Positions 8,304 to 16,072 of a stretch of 64,000 bases of DNA are shown one piece after another. The notes below the pieces were generated by a model. The model saw nothing but the letters and a program-made list of their open reading frames with translations. It had not been told where the DNA came from and ran no database searches. The position numbers were made by a program, and so were the translations under genes. Source of the DNA: an uncultured Dysosmobacter sp. Its GTDB lineage: Bacteria; Bacillota; Clostridia; Oscillospirales; Oscillospiraceae. Position 1 is the first letter of the stretch, and every line of letters begins with the position of its first letter. The stretch covers positions 1 to 64,000 of the forward strand of contig CAKTOO010000011.1 of assembly GCA_934590165.1 (NCBI GenBank), given 5' to 3'.

Positions 8304-9651
8304 ACAGCTCCGCCAATTCCGTCTTGTACACCCGCAGGAAATACCACAGCTCCGCCAGGGCCGTGATGGCCCAGGAGAACACGTACAGCAGGTACAGCGA
8401 GGTGATCGTGCCGAAATGGGCAAACACCGTGTAGACCCAGAGGATGCGGAACACACAGGAACCCAGGATCACAATGACTGTGGGCACCAGGCTTTTGCCA
8501 AGGCCCCGGGAGGCGGCGATGGTGCAGTCCATAAAGGCGGAAACGCAGTAGGACAGGCTCATGACCCGCAGGCGGTGCATACCCGCCTCCACCACGGCGG
8601 CCTCCTTGGTGAACAGCGACAGGAACCGGGGGCCAGCAGCCAGAATGCCCACGCCCAGGAGCAATCCGGCGCCAAAGGAGTAGGCCAGACTGATGAGAAA
8701 GCTCTTTTTGATGCGCTCCTTTCGCCGTGCCCCGTAGTTCTGGCCGATGAAGCTTCCGCAGGCGGTGTAAAACGCCGCCATCACATCGTAGACGATGGGG
8801 TCCTGGTTGGTGGCCGCGGAGTTGCCGGCCACCATGGTGGCGTCAAAGGAGTTCACGCCCACTTGGATGAAAATATTGGCGATGGCAAAAATGGCATTCT
8901 GAAAGCCGCCGGGCAGGCCGATGCGCAAAATTGCTTTCGCACGGCTGCGGCTCAGCCGCAGCTCCCGCGGCCGCAGACCGTACTCCTCCCCGCCCCGGCG
9001 CAGCAGGGCCAGCAGGATCAGTGCGGCGGATACGTACTGGGAGATGACGCTGGCCAGCGCCACGCCGGCCACATCCATCCCGCAGGCGATGACGAACAGC
9101 AGATTCAGCGTCACATTCAGCGCTCCGGCCATGGACAGGTACATCAGCGGCCGCTTCGTGTCGCCCACGGCGGAGAACACGGCATTTCCAAAGTTGTAGA
9201 TGGCCATGGCGGGCATTCCCAGAAAGTAGATCCGCAGATACAGCGCGGCGCCGCCGATCAGCTCCGGCTTGGTATTCATCAGTTCCAGGATACCCCGGGC
9301 GGACAGCACGCCGAAGCCCAAAAAAAGCAGCCCCACCAGGGTACACAAAATGGCCGACGAATGAACTGTCTCCGCCAGGGCCTTCCGGTCCCGGGCGCCG
9401 AAGTGGAGGGCCGTCAGCACGTTGACGCCGCTGGACATGCCAATGAGGAAGCCGGTAAACAGCGTCACCAGAATAGAGGTGGAGCCCACAGCGCCCAAGG
9501 CGATGGGTCCGGCATAGCGGCCTACCACAGCGATGTCCGCCATATTGAACAAGACTTGTAACAGGTTGGAAAGGATCAGCGGCAGGCTGAAAAAAAAGAT
9601 CTGCTTTCCAAGAGGTCCCTTCGTCAGGTCCCGCAGCAATTTCTGTCTCAT
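8302..9651 (-). CDS. MATE family efflux transporter
   Basis: A 449-residue integral membrane protein with about 12 hydrophobic segments arranged as two similar halves. It has the family's N-terminal pattern (GPLGKQIFFFSLPLILSNLLQ and VGRYAGPIALGAVG). MATE proteins export cationic drugs, dyes or metabolites using Na+ or H+ gradients. ATG 9651 has AAGGAG about 13 bases upstream, a rather long gap, but no better start was seen. It has its own promoter (9703-9731) and is divergent from the XRE gene, which could suggest local control, though this is not shown. The substrate is unknown. Confidence 0.9.
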   Translation of the reverse strand: MRQKLLRDLTKGPLGKQIFFFSLPLILSNLLQVLFNMADIAVVGRYAGPIALGAVGSTSILVTLFTGFLIGMSSGVNVLTALHFGARDRKALAETVHSSAILCTLVGLLFLGFGVLSARGILELMNTKPELIGGAALYLRIYFLGMPAMAIYNFGNAVFSAVGDTKRPLMYLSMAGALNVTLNLLFVIACGMDVAGVALASVISQYVSAALILLALLRRGGEEYGLRPRELRLSRSRAKAILRIGLPGGFQNAIFAIANIFIQVGVNSFDATMVAGNSAATNQDPIVYDVMAAFYTACGSFIGQNYGARRKERIKKSFLISLAYSFGAGLLLGVGILAAGPRFLSLFTKEAAVVEAGMHRLRVMSLSYCVSAFMDCTIAASRGLGKSLVPTVIVILGSCVFRILWVYTVFAHFGTITSLYLLYVFSWAITALAELWYFLRVYKTELAEL

Positions 9652-9702
9652 TTTGATCTGGATGCTCCTTTTCGGGGAAATGCACCAAAATGGCCGTTCC
9701 CC

Positions 9703-9731
9703 AGTGTAGCACGGTACGCAGCCGTTCTCAA
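9703..9731 (-). promoter_or_regulatory. Promoter of the MATE gene
   Basis: Minus strand TTGAGA, 17 bp, TACACT. Transcription would start about 45 bp before the ATG. Confidence 0.6.
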
Positions 9732-9804
9732 CCCTTTTTTCCCCCTGCTAACCAGCCGTTGACAAAAAGAAATCCGCCGGTTGGTGGCGGAAGGGGCACA
9801 TCTT

Positions 9805-9814
9805 CTGGTATACT
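9805..9814 (+). promoter_or_regulatory. Extended -10 promoter of the XRE gene
   Basis: TGG precedes TATACT. No -35 lies at the right distance; the TTGACA at 9759 is 44 bp away, too far to pair with it. Confidence 0.45.
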
Positions 9815-9844
9815 GGCATCAAACAACAGAAAGGACTTTGCAGT

Positions 9845-11071
9845 ATGACCCTTGGACAGCGCACCGCGCAAAAGCGAAAAGAGATGGGTCTCTCCCAGGA
9901 GGCCCTTGGCGAGCGGCTGGGCGTATCCCGCCAGTCTATCTACAAATGGGAATCCGGCACCGCCCTGCCGGAGATTGAAAAGCTCATCGCCCTGTCGAAG
10001 CTCTTCGGCGTGTCCGTGGGGTGGCTGCTGGGTGTGGAGGAGGACGCCGCTCCGGAGGCTGCCGCTCCCGGGGAACTGACAGAGCAGCAGCTTCATATGG
10101 TGGAGGAGATCGTGGACCGGTACCTGGCCGCCCAGCCCAAGTCCAGGCCCCGCCGGCGGTGGCCCTGGGTGCTGGCGGCGGTGCTGGTCCTTGCCGGATG
10201 GAGCCTTTTTCAGCGGCTGGACCGGATGGACCGGCAGTACGACAGTCTTCAAAGCGCCGTCAACAATGTCACCTACTCTGTCAACAGCCAGATCAACGGC
10301 ATCTCCAACCGGGTGGAGGAGCTTTTGAAAGCCCAGAACGAGCTGACGGCGGATTACAGCACCCAGGTGGTGTCCACAGACTGCGCCGAAAATTTGGTGA
10401 CCTTTTCCTTCCGGGCCATCCCCAAGACCTTTTCCCAGGGGATGACAGCCTGGCTGGAGGTACAGAATGAAGCGGTCAAATTCACCTTCGGCCCCTTCTC
10501 CCCCCAGGGCCAGACCTTCACTGGCGAGGCCACGGTGGCCCTGACGGACAGCATCAGCCTGTACATCGTCTTTGAAAGCGGCGGCCAGCGCCAGACCCAG
10601 CTGCTGGACACCTACTCGGGCCTGTACTCCGCCACCATGCCCTCCGTCAGCGTCAGGGATTACCACCTGATGTTCGCGGAAGTCCCCGGCGGCGTTCTCT
10701 CCCTTTCCAATGTCTATATCTCCACCCGCCGGGACGAAAGCGCCGATTGGAACACCGATTCCGCCGCCGGGATCGCTGAGGTCCAGGTGGGCCTGTTCCA
10801 AAACCGGAAGCTGCTGGCCTGGGCGGAGCCCTGCGGCAAGCCAGCCGGCTTCCGGGGCTTTGAGGGCGAGGATTTTTACCGCCTGCCGGACATGACCGTC
10901 ACCCTGGGGGATGCGGATGAGCTGGTCGTGGCCGCTCTGGTGACGGACGAATACGGCCGCCAAATTGTGTGCTTTGACATCCCCTATGTGTTGGACACGC
11001 AGGATGACACGCTTACCTATCCCTCATACAGCGAGGCGGACCCGGACCCCGCCCACTGGCAGTTCGACTGA
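9845..11071 (+). CDS. Membrane-anchored XRE-family transcriptional regulator
   Basis: The 408-residue protein starts with a clear Cro/C1-type helix-turn-helix (residues 3-58, with LSQEALGERLGVSRQSIYKWE). A short linker leads to one membrane segment (about 106-122) behind a basic patch. Next come a predicted coiled coil (about 124-160) and a 240-residue extracytoplasmic domain rich in beta-type sequence that I do not recognise. The design suggests a one-component sensor: DNA binding inside, signal reception outside. AAAGGA precedes ATG 9845. The gene is divergent from the MATE exporter, which makes that exporter a plausible target. No metal or ligand motif was seen. Confidence 0.8.
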   Translation: MTLGQRTAQKRKEMGLSQEALGERLGVSRQSIYKWESGTALPEIEKLIALSKLFGVSVGWLLGVEEDAAPEAAAPGELTEQQLHMVEEIVDRYLAAQPKSRPRRRWPWVLAAVLVLAGWSLFQRLDRMDRQYDSLQSAVNNVTYSVNSQINGISNRVEELLKAQNELTADYSTQVVSTDCAENLVTFSFRAIPKTFSQGMTAWLEVQNEAVKFTFGPFSPQGQTFTGEATVALTDSISLYIVFESGGQRQTQLLDTYSGLYSATMPSVSVRDYHLMFAEVPGGVLSLSNVYISTRRDESADWNTDSAAGIAEVQVGLFQNRKLLAWAEPCGKPAGFRGFEGEDFYRLPDMTVTLGDADELVVAALVTDEYGRQIVCFDIPYVLDTQDDTLTYPSYSEADPDPAHWQFD

Positions 11072-11085
11072 CAAAATCCCATCCG

Positions 11086-11119
11086 GAGATAGAACAGGCC
11101 CCCGCGGCCTGATGGCCGC
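11086..11119. repeat. Strong GC hairpin after the XRE gene
   Basis: The arms CCCGCGGCC and GGCCGCGGG flank TGAT. No T-run follows on either strand, so it is not a classical terminator. It forms the boundary with the decayed gene region. Confidence 0.5.
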
Positions 11120-11123
11120 GGGC

Positions 11124-11373
11124 CGCCGCCTCCGGGGACACGTGGCCGATGGACGCGCCGCGGCTGACGCCGGAGAACCGACCGTCCGTCACCAGGGCAC
11201 AGGTGGAGTCCAGGCCCATACCCGCCAGGCCGTTTCTTGATGGACTTCTCCGTCACGATGTCACGGGGACGAACATCCTCCCGCACCAGGTCCAGGATCT
11301 TCATGCCCGCGTGCTTGGCCAGCAGGATGCGCTGGCTCTCCACCGCCGGGATGGTGCCGTTTCCAGGCAGGCC
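11124..11373 (-). pseudogene. ilvD: Remnant of dihydroxy-acid dehydratase (IlvD), two internal pieces joined out of frame
   Basis: Two short IlvD blocks are recognisable. The first contains GLPGNGTIPAV followed by LAKHAGMKILDLVREDVRPRDIVTEKSIK and is in frame with the upstream remnant. The second, shifted one frame, reads GLAGMGLDSTCALVTDGRFSG, then SRGASIGHVSPEAA, which in intact IlvD lies near the C-terminus. About 250 codons between them are missing, as are both ends. IlvD is an Fe-S enzyme of branched-chain amino acid synthesis; this copy cannot work. It is fused in frame behind a hydroxyacyl-CoA dehydrogenase fragment. Confidence 0.8.
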
Positions 11374-11799
11374 CACCACCAACTCACGCATCTTCTGCAG
11401 GTTCTCCTGGCTGGTCTCCTCGCCGGCGATGATCTCGCACAGGGGCAGCAGGCGGGGTGGATTCAGCCAGTGTTGGCCCATGAAGCGCTCGGGGTACTTG
11501 CAGGCCTTGGCGATCTCCGTGATGTGCAGGCCGGAGGTGTTGGTGGCCAGCAGCGCCTCCTTGGGGGCAATCTCGGAGACCTCCGCGAAGAAGTTCTGCT
11601 TGATGTCCATGCGCTCCACGGTGCTCTCCACCACCAGGCAGCAGTCCCGGAAGCACTTTTTGTCCATGGTAAAGGCCATGCGGTCCATCGCAGCCTTGGA
11701 CTCCTCGGCGGTGATGAGGCCCTCCTTCACCATCATCTCCTGGTTGATGGCGATGAGGTGCCTACCCTTTTCGATGCCGGCCTCAAAAATATCATACAC
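11374..11799 (-). pseudogene. Remnant of 3-hydroxyacyl-CoA dehydrogenase
   Basis: About 140 codons match the N-terminal NAD-binding domain of 3-hydroxyacyl-CoA dehydrogenases. Key blocks are CCLVVESTVERMDIKQ, LLATNTSGLHITEIA and PERFMGQHWLNPP (family: ATNTSxLxITxIA, PxRxxGxHFxNP). The GxGxxG start of the Rossmann fold and the whole C-terminal domain are absent. The fragment is fused in frame to an integrase piece upstream and an IlvD piece downstream, so the open frame that results is a mosaic, not a gene. Confidence 0.85.
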
Positions 11800-12449
11800 A
11801 TTTGCAGTACTGCTGCTGAGATAGGCAATCCGTTTCTTTCTTGTTTTTGCGATGTTCTTTTCAATACACAGGTATTTCCCGTTTCTAAAATAATCCGTGT
11901 TCCGCAGGCTCAAAAGCTCCTTTGTACGAACGCCTGTGTCCAGCATGAGCAGAATAATCACATAGTCTCTCAGACCCGTATAAGTTCTCCTATCCAGTGA
12001 CGCTGTAAATTCCTTTTGATTGCTTACCGGCACAGGCTTGTATTCCCCTCGTCTTTCCTCTTATGGAGCTTGTGGGCCTTTATAGGGCTTTTAGGGATAT
12101 ACTCTTGCTCCACCATCCAATTCAAAAAAGCATTGACGTTCTGGAATGGTTTATTATACCGGGCCGGGGATGTATCAGGGATTTACGAAAAGAATGCAAG
12201 TACATCCGCATCAAGCATCTCATACTCCATACTGTTGTGGCTACTTTTCAAAAAGCGGGCCAAGCAATTCCGATAGTCTGCCATGGCTGCTGTTCCGGTA
12301 TGCTGTGCTTCTTTCTCCATTAAGAACTTCTGTACAGCCTCCTCTAGCGTTAAGGTCTCCTGCTGCATTTTTACCGTTCGCATTGTTCCATTCCTCCATG
12401 CAAACCCTTGTCCTCCAAGGGTGTTTTGAGAAGGAAGGCCCAAAAGCAA
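11800..12449 (-). pseudogene. Decayed tyrosine recombinase (phage-type integrase)
   Basis: The N-terminal core-binding domain is present (AVQKFLMEKEAQHTGTAAMADYRN, then LNWMVEQEYIP). A TAA stop breaks it at 12183-12185 and a frameshift follows near 12050. The start of the catalytic domain is readable (RDYVIILLMLDTGVRTKELLSLRNTDYF, containing the first catalytic arginine). The rest, including the HxxR and tyrosine boxes, has been replaced by foreign gene fragments. The locus lies 70 bp from the 3' end of tRNA-Cys, a typical integration position, so it probably marks a lost mobile element. Lower GC in 11.8-12.5 kb agrees with foreign origin. Confidence 0.85.
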
Positions 12450-12476
12450 ATTCTGAATCTCTAAACTTTTAGAGAC

Positions 12477-12512
12477 AAAAAAAGAGATTCAAGCAAAATG
12501 CTTGAATCTCTT
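12477..12512 (-). terminator. Terminator of the tRNA operon
   Basis: A 14-bp perfect stem (AAGAGATTCAAGCA with its complement, 3-nt loop) is followed on the minus strand by seven T residues, directly after tRNA-Cys. Confidence 0.9.
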
Positions 12513-12517
12513 AATTC

Positions 12518-12592
12518 TGGAGGTGACACCCGGATTTGAACCGGGGAATCAGGGTTTTGCAGACCCTTGCCTTACCACTTGGCTATGTCACC
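12518..12592 (-). tRNA. tRNA-Cys (GCA)
   Basis: The 75-nt cloverleaf has acceptor GGTGACA/TGTCACC, anticodon loop CTGCAAA (anticodon GCA), T-loop GGTTCAAAT and an encoded CCA. It is last in the tRNA operon; the decayed integrase lies just beyond. Confidence 0.95.
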
Positions 12593-12654
12593 ATCGGGAC
12601 ATTTATATTATATGCGACTTTTGCGAAAAAGTCCACATTTATTTTTAGATTTTT

Positions 12655-12680
12655 GATGCCCACACATTTGTGTGGGCATC
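12655..12680. repeat. Hairpin between tRNA-Gly and tRNA-Cys
   Basis: The perfect 11-bp arms GATGCCCACAC/GTGTGGGCATC enclose ATTT. The following minus-strand sequence is A-rich rather than T-rich, so it is more likely a processing or spacer structure than a terminator. Confidence 0.55.
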
Positions 12681-12684
12681 AATC

Positions 12685-12760
12685 TGGAGCGGGCAACGAG
12701 GCTCGAACTCGCTACCTCCACCTTGGCAAGGTGGCGCTCTACCAGATGAGCTATGCCCGC
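12685..12760 (-). tRNA. tRNA-Gly (GCC)
   Basis: 76 nt, acceptor GCGGGCA/TGCCCGC, anticodon loop TTGCCAA (GCC), T-loop GTTCGAG, encoded CCA. Confidence 0.96.
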
Positions 12761-12763
12761 AGG

Positions 12764-12839
12764 TGGTGCCCAGAGCCGGAATCGAACCAGCGACACGTGG
12801 ATTTTCAGTCCACTGCTCTACCAACTGAGCTATCTGGGC
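12764..12839 (-). tRNA. tRNA-Phe (GAA)
   Basis: 76 nt, acceptor GCCCAGA/TCTGGGC, anticodon loop CTGAAAA (GAA), T-loop GTTCGAT, encoded CCA. Confidence 0.96.
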
Positions 12840-12894
12840 AAATCTTTCGACCCGCTGAAACGGCGCGGCCGGGGAATTTCAACCCCAAAAGGGA

Positions 12895-12922
12895 CCCACG
12901 AGATGGAATGCCATCTCGTGGG
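12895..12922. repeat. Perfect hairpin between tRNA-Asp and tRNA-Phe
   Basis: The 12-bp arms CCCACGAGATGG/CCATCTCGTGGG enclose AATG inside an 86-nt spacer. There is no T-run, so the stem may guide processing of the tRNA precursor. Confidence 0.6.
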
Positions 12923-12925
12923 AGA

Positions 12926-13002
12926 TGGCGACCCGGAACGGGCTCGAACCGTCGACCTCTAGCGTGACAGGCTAGCGTTCTAACCAACTGAACTACCGGG
13001 CC
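12926..13002 (-). tRNA. tRNA-Asp (GTC)
   Basis: 77 nt, acceptor GGCCCGG/CCGGGTC (one G-U pair), anticodon loop CTGTCAC (GTC), T-loop GTTCGAG, encoded CCA. Confidence 0.96.
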
Positions 13003-13013
13003 ATATAAAACTC

Positions 13014-13090
13014 TGGTGGGAACAACTGGACTCGAACCAGTGACCCCCTGCTTGTAAGGCAGGTGCTCTAACCAGCTGAGCTATGCTCCC
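13014..13090 (-). tRNA. tRNA-Val (TAC)
   Basis: 77 nt, acceptor GGGAGCA with TGTTCCC, anticodon loop CTTACAA (TAC), T-loop GTTCGAG, encoded CCA. It is first in the operon, about 30 nt downstream of a consensus promoter. Confidence 0.96.
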
Positions 13091-13121
13091 AGGTTGCCGC
13101 TCTCGTCAGACGGCAAAAGTT

Positions 13122-13150
13122 ATTATACTCAACAGCGCCCGGTATGTCAA
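13122..13150 (-). promoter_or_regulatory. Consensus promoter of the tRNA operon
   Basis: Exact TTGACA, 17 bp, TATAAT on the minus strand, followed by tRNA-Val. It starts only 18 bp beyond the hslO stop, and no terminator separates the two. Confidence 0.92.
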
Positions 13151-13167
13151 CCCATTTTTTAATTTTT

Positions 13168-14058
13168 TTAAGCTTTTTTCTTCATATTCGACAGGAGCTC
13201 TTCCAGCTGCTGGCATGTAAAGGTCTGGACATTGTCGCAGAACTGGCAGCGCAGCTCCGCGCTGCCCTGCTCCTCAATGAGGCTTTCCAGCTGCTGGGGA
13301 CCCAGGCTGATGAGGGCCCGCTCCATCCGCTCCCGGCTGCAATAGCAGCGGTACTCCACAGGGCTCTTTTCCAGAATGTCCAGGTCAAAGTCCGATAGGA
13401 CCTTCCGCAAAATAGCCTCGGGATCGTCGTTTTCCCGCAGAAGGCCCGTGACACTGCCGGCGGCCATGACGCCGCCCTCCACCTTGGAGATAACGTCCTC
13501 TCCGGCGCCGGGCAGCAACTGGATGAGGTAGCCGCCGGCGGCCAGCACACTCTGGTCCCGGTCCACCAGCACACCCAGGCCGCAGGCGGTGGGGATCTGC
13601 TCAGACTCCACAAAATAGGCCGCCAGGTCCTCGGCGATCTCGCCGCCCAGCAGGCCCACGCTGCCCACGTAGGGCTCCTTCATGTTCAGGTCCCGGATAA
13701 CGGTCAGGGTACCGTCACAGCCCACGGCAGAGCCGACATCCAGCTTGCCGTCAGGCCGCAGGGGAAGCTCCACAGTGGGATTATCCACAGTGCCCCGGAC
13801 GTTGCCCTCGTTGTCGGACACCGCCAGGATCTTGCCCAACGGGCCGCCGCCCTTGACCTGGAGGGTGACGGAGGCGCCGTCTCCTTTCAGGGCGTTGCCC
13901 ATCATGGACGCCGCCGCCAGGGTACGCCCCAGGGCCGCCGTGGCCACCGGCAGCGTCTTGTGGATCTGCCGGGCCCGCTCCGTCAGGTTCCGGGTGGACA
14001 CCGCCACCGCTTTTACAAAGCCATCCTTGGAGATGGCGCGTACCAGTTGATCGCTCAT
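13168..14058 (-). CDS. hslO: Redox-regulated chaperone Hsp33
   Basis: The 296-residue protein shows the Hsp33 N-terminal fold (DQLVRAISKDGFVKA, then TLPVATAALGRTLAA) and the C-terminal redox switch with cysteines 238 and 240 (CYC) and 271 and 274 (CQFC) that bind zinc when reduced. Hsp33 is an ATP-independent holdase activated by oxidative unfolding, useful to an anaerobe meeting oxygen. ATG 14058 has GGAGGA ten bases upstream; an ATG at 14076 has no binding site. It is last in a three-gene operon with a methyltransferase and YerC (23 bp after the former). Transcripts may run on into the tRNA operon. Confidence 0.95.
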   Translation of the reverse strand: MSDQLVRAISKDGFVKAVAVSTRNLTERARQIHKTLPVATAALGRTLAAASMMGNALKGDGASVTLQVKGGGPLGKILAVSDNEGNVRGTVDNPTVELPLRPDGKLDVGSAVGCDGTLTVIRDLNMKEPYVGSVGLLGGEIAEDLAAYFVESEQIPTACGLGVLVDRDQSVLAAGGYLIQLLPGAGEDVISKVEGGVMAAGSVTGLLRENDDPEAILRKVLSDFDLDILEKSPVEYRCYCSRERMERALISLGPQQLESLIEEQGSAELRCQFCDNVQTFTCQQLEELLSNMKKKA

Positions 14059-14081
14059 TGCGCAAAATTCCTCCATGAAAG

Positions 14082-14831
14082 TTACCGGGGCTTTACTGCC
14101 CGGATGATCCAGCGGTCCTCCTCCGCCTTGGGCGGGCGGAGCGTCAGGTCGCCGGTGACGCGGATATCCGTGAAGCCCGCGTCCGTCAGGTACGTCCGCA
14201 GCTGTTCCTCTGGCCAGGCCCGCTCCCGGTGCTCCTCAAAGTCCCGGTCCCAAGTACCGTCCCCGTTCAGCCGGAACAGGTCCACCTGGTAGGTGCACAC
14301 CTGGGTCCGCTCCGAGAAAAAAGTCCGCCAGACACAGAAGCTCTCCTCCGTCTCGTCCATGTACATCTGGCCGGCCATCCGGCGGAGCTTGTAAGGGGTG
14401 TTCACATCGAAGATAAACTGTCCGCCGCCCTTCAGCCAGCGGTGCACCCGGCGGAAAGTCTCCCGGATGTCCTTTTCCCGGGTCAGGTAGTTCAGGGAAT
14501 CCAGAGTGGACACCACCGTGTCCACTGGCTCCAGAAGCCGCAGCCGGGGCATGGTCTGGAGCAGGAATAAAGGCGGCTGCCCGTCCAGGGCGGCCGCTTT
14601 CTGCATGGCCTGGGTCAGCATCTCCTCGCTGCCGTCAGTGGCGGTCACCTGATAGCCCTTCTGTGCCAAGAGACACGCGATGGTGCCGGTGCCGCAGGCC
14701 AGGTCCAGCACGGTGCGGACGGGGATGGCGCTTTTTTGAAACAGGCGCACCAGAAATTCCGCCCGCCTGCGGTAACTGCCATCGGCCATCAGCTGGTCAT
14801 AGCTGGCGGCCAGCGCGTCGTAGCTGCTCAT
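14082..14831 (-). CDS. Class I SAM-dependent methyltransferase
   Basis: A 249-residue Rossmann-type methyltransferase. Motif I is VLDLACGTGTIACLLA (about 41-56) and an acidic motif II follows (VTATDGSEEML). Its middle region (STLDSLNYL, FIFDVNTPYKL) matches the unnamed clostridial and bacillar methyltransferases of the YqeM type. The substrate is unknown. The start overlaps the yerC stop by 4 bp (ATGA), so translation is coupled. AAGGAA precedes ATG 14831. Confidence 0.88.
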   Translation of the reverse strand: MSSYDALAASYDQLMADGSYRRRAEFLVRLFQKSAIPVRTVLDLACGTGTIACLLAQKGYQVTATDGSEEMLTQAMQKAAALDGQPPLFLLQTMPRLRLLEPVDTVVSTLDSLNYLTREKDIRETFRRVHRWLKGGGQFIFDVNTPYKLRRMAGQMYMDETEESFCVWRTFFSERTQVCTYQVDLFRLNGDGTWDRDFEEHRERAWPEEQLRTYLTDAGFTDIRVTGDLTLRPPKAEEDRWIIRAVKPR

Positions 14832-15124
14832 TTTTTCTGTTCCTTCATCCGCTCAAACAGCTTGGCATAGGCGCCGGTGCCATAGCTCAGTGACCGGTTC
14901 ACCCGGCTGATGGTGGCGCTGGAGGCGCCGGTGCGTTCCAGGATCTCGTTGTAGATCATACCATCGTCCAGGAGAGACGCCACCTCAAACCGCTGCTCCA
15001 TGGAGCGCAGTTCTGAGACCGTACACAGGTCCTGGAAGAAATCATAGCACTCCTGCTCGTCCTTCAGCATCAGGATTGCTTTATACAGCTGGTCACTCTT
15101 TTCCTTTTTCCCGATCTTGACCAT
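14828..15124 (-). CDS. YerC/YecD family TrpR-related protein
   Basis: This 98-residue helical protein has the TrpR-like core: LYKAILMLKDEQECYDFFQDLCT, ELRSMEQRFEVASLL and the helix-turn-helix YNEILERTGASSATISRVNRSL. The family is widespread in Bacillota and is presumed to bind DNA; its regulon is poorly known. Start 15124 is preferred because AAAGGG lies eight bases upstream, whereas the upstream ATG at 15148 has none. It is first in the operon yerC-methyltransferase-hslO, read from the promoter at 15186-15214. Confidence 0.9.
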   Translation of the reverse strand: MVKIGKKEKSDQLYKAILMLKDEQECYDFFQDLCTVSELRSMEQRFEVASLLDDGMIYNEILERTGASSATISRVNRSLSYGTGAYAKLFERMKEQKK

Positions 15125-15185
15125 GTCACGTACCCTTTCTGTGATCATTTTAATGTTTTCACCGGCATTTCTGCCGGCATTTTGT

Positions 15186-15214
15186 ATTTTACCATTCTAC
15201 TGCATGAAAGTAAA
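15186..15214 (-). promoter_or_regulatory. Promoter of the yerC operon
   Basis: Minus strand TTTACT, 17 bp, TAAAAT with TGG before the -10. A short CCGGCA/TGCCGG hairpin (15162-15177) lies in the leader. Confidence 0.6.
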
Positions 15215-15334
15215 GGGCTTGCCGTCAAAATTTTCTCACACTTTAAAGTGCGGGCACAGGCGGCCTTCACCGGGACGCGCCGGGCTTCATACACTGGAAC
15301 AAACGCCACTTCATAAAGGAGGAGACGGCATCCC

Positions 15335-16030
15335 ATGAGAGCATCTTTGGCACAGCTGTCCACGCAGCCCCTCGTCACAGAGCGGGAATGGACCGAGGAC
15401 GGCATTCCGGTGCTGACGGCGTCCTGCTCCCTGCCCCAGCCGGTGAAGCCCCAGGGCGCCGCGCCCCGCCGGGTCCGCCGGTATTACCAGCTGCAGCGGC
15501 GGTGCTTTTTCCGGTACTGTGAGACCTGGCTGCTGCCCCAGGCCAAAGCAGAGTACCATGCCGCCTTGGCGGCCAGCCGTCCCCTGCCCTGCTTCCGGGC
15601 GGAGCTGGGATACCGTGTCACCTGGAACCAGGATGGCCTTTGGAGCCTGTACACCCACACCCGGGAGATCTGCCCTGGCGGCCCTTCCCTCCTGGGCCGG
15701 CGTGGAGACACCTGGGACCTGGCAGCGGGCTATCCCATCCCCCTGAAGGCCTTTTTCCCCGGCGTCCGAAACTGGAAGGGCACACTGCTGGCCTTTGCCG
15801 CCGGAGAGATCACCCGACAGGAAGCCGCCGGGGTGGCCCGTTATCACGACCACTGGCGTCAGGCCCTGCGGCGGCATTTCAACCCCCAGAACTACTATCT
15901 GACAGAGGACGGCCTGGCCTTTTTCTATCCCATGTACGCCATCGCCCCCGCCGTGGAGGGAACGCCGGTGTTCACCCTGCCCTTCGCCACGCCGGGTCTT
16001 CGGCAGCCGGCGGCACAAACGCCGCGATAA
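15335..16030 (+). CDS. DUF3298/RsiV-like domain protein of unknown function
   Basis: The 231-residue protein has no signal peptide or membrane segment. Its C-terminal part (about 175-220, with NYYLTEDGLAFFYPMYAIAP and a following FTLPF) matches the DUF3298 pattern that ends RsiV-type proteins, where it follows a DUF4163 region. The remainder is rich in Arg and aromatic residues. A near-perfect AAAGGAGGAG lies before ATG 15335. It stands alone between the yerC promoter and a bidirectional terminator. In RsiV the domain binds lysozyme outside the cell; with no export signal here, that role cannot be transferred. Confidence 0.65.
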   Translation: MRASLAQLSTQPLVTEREWTEDGIPVLTASCSLPQPVKPQGAAPRRVRRYYQLQRRCFFRYCETWLLPQAKAEYHAALAASRPLPCFRAELGYRVTWNQDGLWSLYTHTREICPGGPSLLGRRGDTWDLAAGYPIPLKAFFPGVRNWKGTLLAFAAGEITRQEAAGVARYHDHWRQALRRHFNPQNYYLTEDGLAFFYPMYAIAPAVEGTPVFTLPFATPGLRQPAAQTPR

Positions 16031-16032
16031 AA

Positions 16033-16072
16033 CCGGCCCGGCGCATAAGCGCCGGGCCGGAAGCCGCTTTTC
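16033..16072. terminator. Bidirectional terminator between the DUF3298-like gene and hydA
   Basis: A perfect 12-bp stem CCGGCCCGGCGC with its complement and an ATAA loop, with a T-rich flank on the plus side and TTTTAT on the minus side. Confidence 0.85.

Noticed and set aside
9759..9814. TTGACA (9759) paired with TATACT (9809) as the XRE promoter
   Set aside because: The gap is 44 bp, far beyond the normal 16-18 bp; the extended -10 alone is the better explanation.
11017..12033. A 338-codon minus-strand frame as a functional fused protein
   Set aside because: It is a mosaic of truncated integrase, hydroxyacyl-CoA dehydrogenase and IlvD parts ending in frameshifted sequence, with no complete active site.
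12655..12680. Terminator between tRNA-Gly and tRNA-Cys
   Set aside because: The stem is perfect but the minus-strand sequence after it is A-rich; the true terminator is at 12477-12512.
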